Source: Elusimicrobia bacterium RIFOXYA2_FULL_47_53 (lineage in GTDB: Bacteria; Elusimicrobiota; Endomicrobiia; Endomicrobiales; XYA2-FULL-47-53). From it: 64,000 nucleotides of DNA. Under the pieces are notes generated by a model. The model was not told the origin of the DNA. It made no database searches and was given only the letters and a program-made list of their open reading frames with translations. Positions 63,297 to 64,000 of this stretch are shown here, in pieces. Each line of letters starts with the position of its first letter. Within the stretch, counting starts at the first letter, position 1. Location of the stretch: NCBI GenBank assembly GCA_001800315.1, contig MGVE01000003.1:1-64000 (forward strand), written 5' to 3'. A program made the position numbers and the translations under genes.

Positions 63297-64000
63297 GTGA
63301 AAATTAAATCGCTCAAAGCCAAGTTGATAATAGTTGTAATAGCCTGTCTTTCGGCAGCAACTGCCATAAATGCGTGGCTGTTAATCAACGCGTTCCAGCA
63401 GAATATTAATACTGTTTCGCGTGAAGCCCTTCGCAGCGCCAAAGACACATATGTTAATCTGGAAGAAGACAGCACCAGAGTCCTGTCGTCGACGCTCGTC
63501 GCGCTTTTAGACAATGACGGTATCAAGGCGCGATACATGGAAAAAGATCGCAACAAGCTTTATCAGCTGGCAGCCCCCACATTTTCCGTTCTAAAAAGCA
63601 AATTTAATATTACTCATTGGTACTTTATTAATCCCGAGAACGGTTCGGAAGATGTAGCGCAGAAATGTTTCCTGCGAGTCCATAAACCCGAGCAATATGG
63701 GGATGTTATTAAGCGTTTTACTTATCTGAATGCGGTTAAGGACAAGACATTTTCCGTCGGTAAGGAACTTGGGTTGACAGCGTTTGCCTTGCGCGTGGTT
63801 CATCCTTATTATAAAAATAATAAACTTATAGGCTATATGGAATTAGGGCAGGAAATTGATAATTTTATATCTATAATGAAGAAACAAACAGGGGATGATT
63901 ACGCGCTCCTTATTGAAAAGAAATATTTAAATGAGGCAAGCTGGGCATCTGTTCGTACAAGTCATGGCCTTCCTAACAACTGGAACGCAATGAAAGAAAT
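63297..64000 (+). CDS. dCache sensor protein, 5' part
   Basis: GTG start (63297) after CGGAGG; the frame is open to the window end, so the gene is partial. One membrane helix (about residues 8-31), then an extracytoplasmic double-Cache type domain (dCache_3-like): HWYFINPENG, FLRVHKPEQYGDVIKRFT, KELGLTAFALRVVHPYY, GYMELGQEID. The missing C-terminus would decide between chemoreceptor, histidine kinase and cyclase. Confidence 0.8.
   Translation, partial: MKIKSLKAKLIIVVIACLSAATAINAWLLINAFQQNINTVSREALRSAKDTYVNLEEDSTRVLSSTLVALLDNDGIKARYMEKDRNKLYQLAAPTFSVLKSKFNITHWYFINPENGSEDVAQKCFLRVHKPEQYGDVIKRFTYLNAVKDKTFSVGKELGLTAFALRVVHPYYKNNKLIGYMELGQEIDNFISIMKKQTGDDYALLIEKKYLNEASWASVRTSHGLPNNWNAMKE

Overview
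The window is a densely packed, mostly plus-strand chromosomal segment from a Gram-negative (diderm) bacterium. An outer membrane is implied by an MlaE/MlaF/MCE lipid-transport set, heptose (LPS core) genes gmhA and rfaE2, and several predicted outer-membrane barrels and SPOR/LysM/NlpC envelope proteins. Gene order (rpsF-ssb-rpsR-rplI-dnaB; rpsP-khpA-rimM-trmD-rplS-rnhB-yraN; dprA-topA-xer), frequent 'REP-like' intergenic repeats and several lineage-restricted proteins suggest an uncultured candidate phylum (Omnitrophota/Elusimicrobiota-like). That placement is an inference; the sequence alone does not prove it.

Layout. 1-5753: pgi, proB and four small envelope/hypothetical genes, separated by palindromic repeats. 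5987-14616: a long operon from a good sigma70-type promoter, carrying rpsF, ssb, rpsR, rplI, dnaB, alr, mlaE, mlaF, an MCE protein and radA. 14617-16990: an island of foreign appearance with 28-bp repeats, a second radA 3' fragment, an AT-rich TPR membrane protein and a truncated exported proteasome-like hydrolase. 17067-19218: aroC, aroK, then a convergent DUF116 gene. 19941-29235: a ten-plus-gene run starting at a promoter that lies almost on the aroB start codon: aroB, aroQ, an M24 peptidase, efp, accB, accC, gmhA, rfaE2, thiD2, thiE, thiC, thrB. 29464-37323: aspartate kinase plus the citramalate route to branched-chain amino acids (cimA, ilvD, ilvB, ilvN, ilvC). 37343-46109: PASTA protein, rpe, the rpsP/trmD/rplS ribosome-maturation cluster with a consensus promoter inside the end of rpe, rnhB, yraN, a TPR/TolB-propeller protein, a CsgG-like barrel fusion and comM. 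46110-48256: repeat-rich accessory stretch with a HEPN-motif protein and a broken antisense XRE regulator. 48257-55787: LysM/TPR/SPOR-NlpC envelope trio, then dprA, topA, xer, a UBA-like protein and mazG. 55889-62382: response regulator, tRNA-Leu, smpB, YHS lipoprotein, GT39 membrane protein, a 1010-residue secreted GH144-like glycosidase, a 43-residue Cys-rich miniprotein and a zinc-ribbon protein. 62383-64000: fragments of tRNA-Ser, one intact tRNA-Ser, a small protein and a dCache sensor cut by the window end.

The core genes join into recognisable pathways: shikimate (aroB, aroQ, aroK, aroC), thiamine (thiD2, thiE, thiC), threonine/isoleucine/valine (lysC, thrB, cimA, ilvDBNC), fatty-acid initiation (accBC), DNA processing (ssb, dnaB, radA, comM, dprA, topA, xer) and translation.

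The least ordinary material is (i) a family of 160-240 bp elements with about 20-bp terminal inverted repeats, three of which end 16-21 nt before a start codon; (ii) the repeat-bounded island after radA; (iii) degenerate tRNA-Ser copies; and (iv) the Cys-rich miniprotein translationally coupled to the secreted glycosidase. I saw no CRISPR array, prophage, rRNA operon or intact transposase gene.
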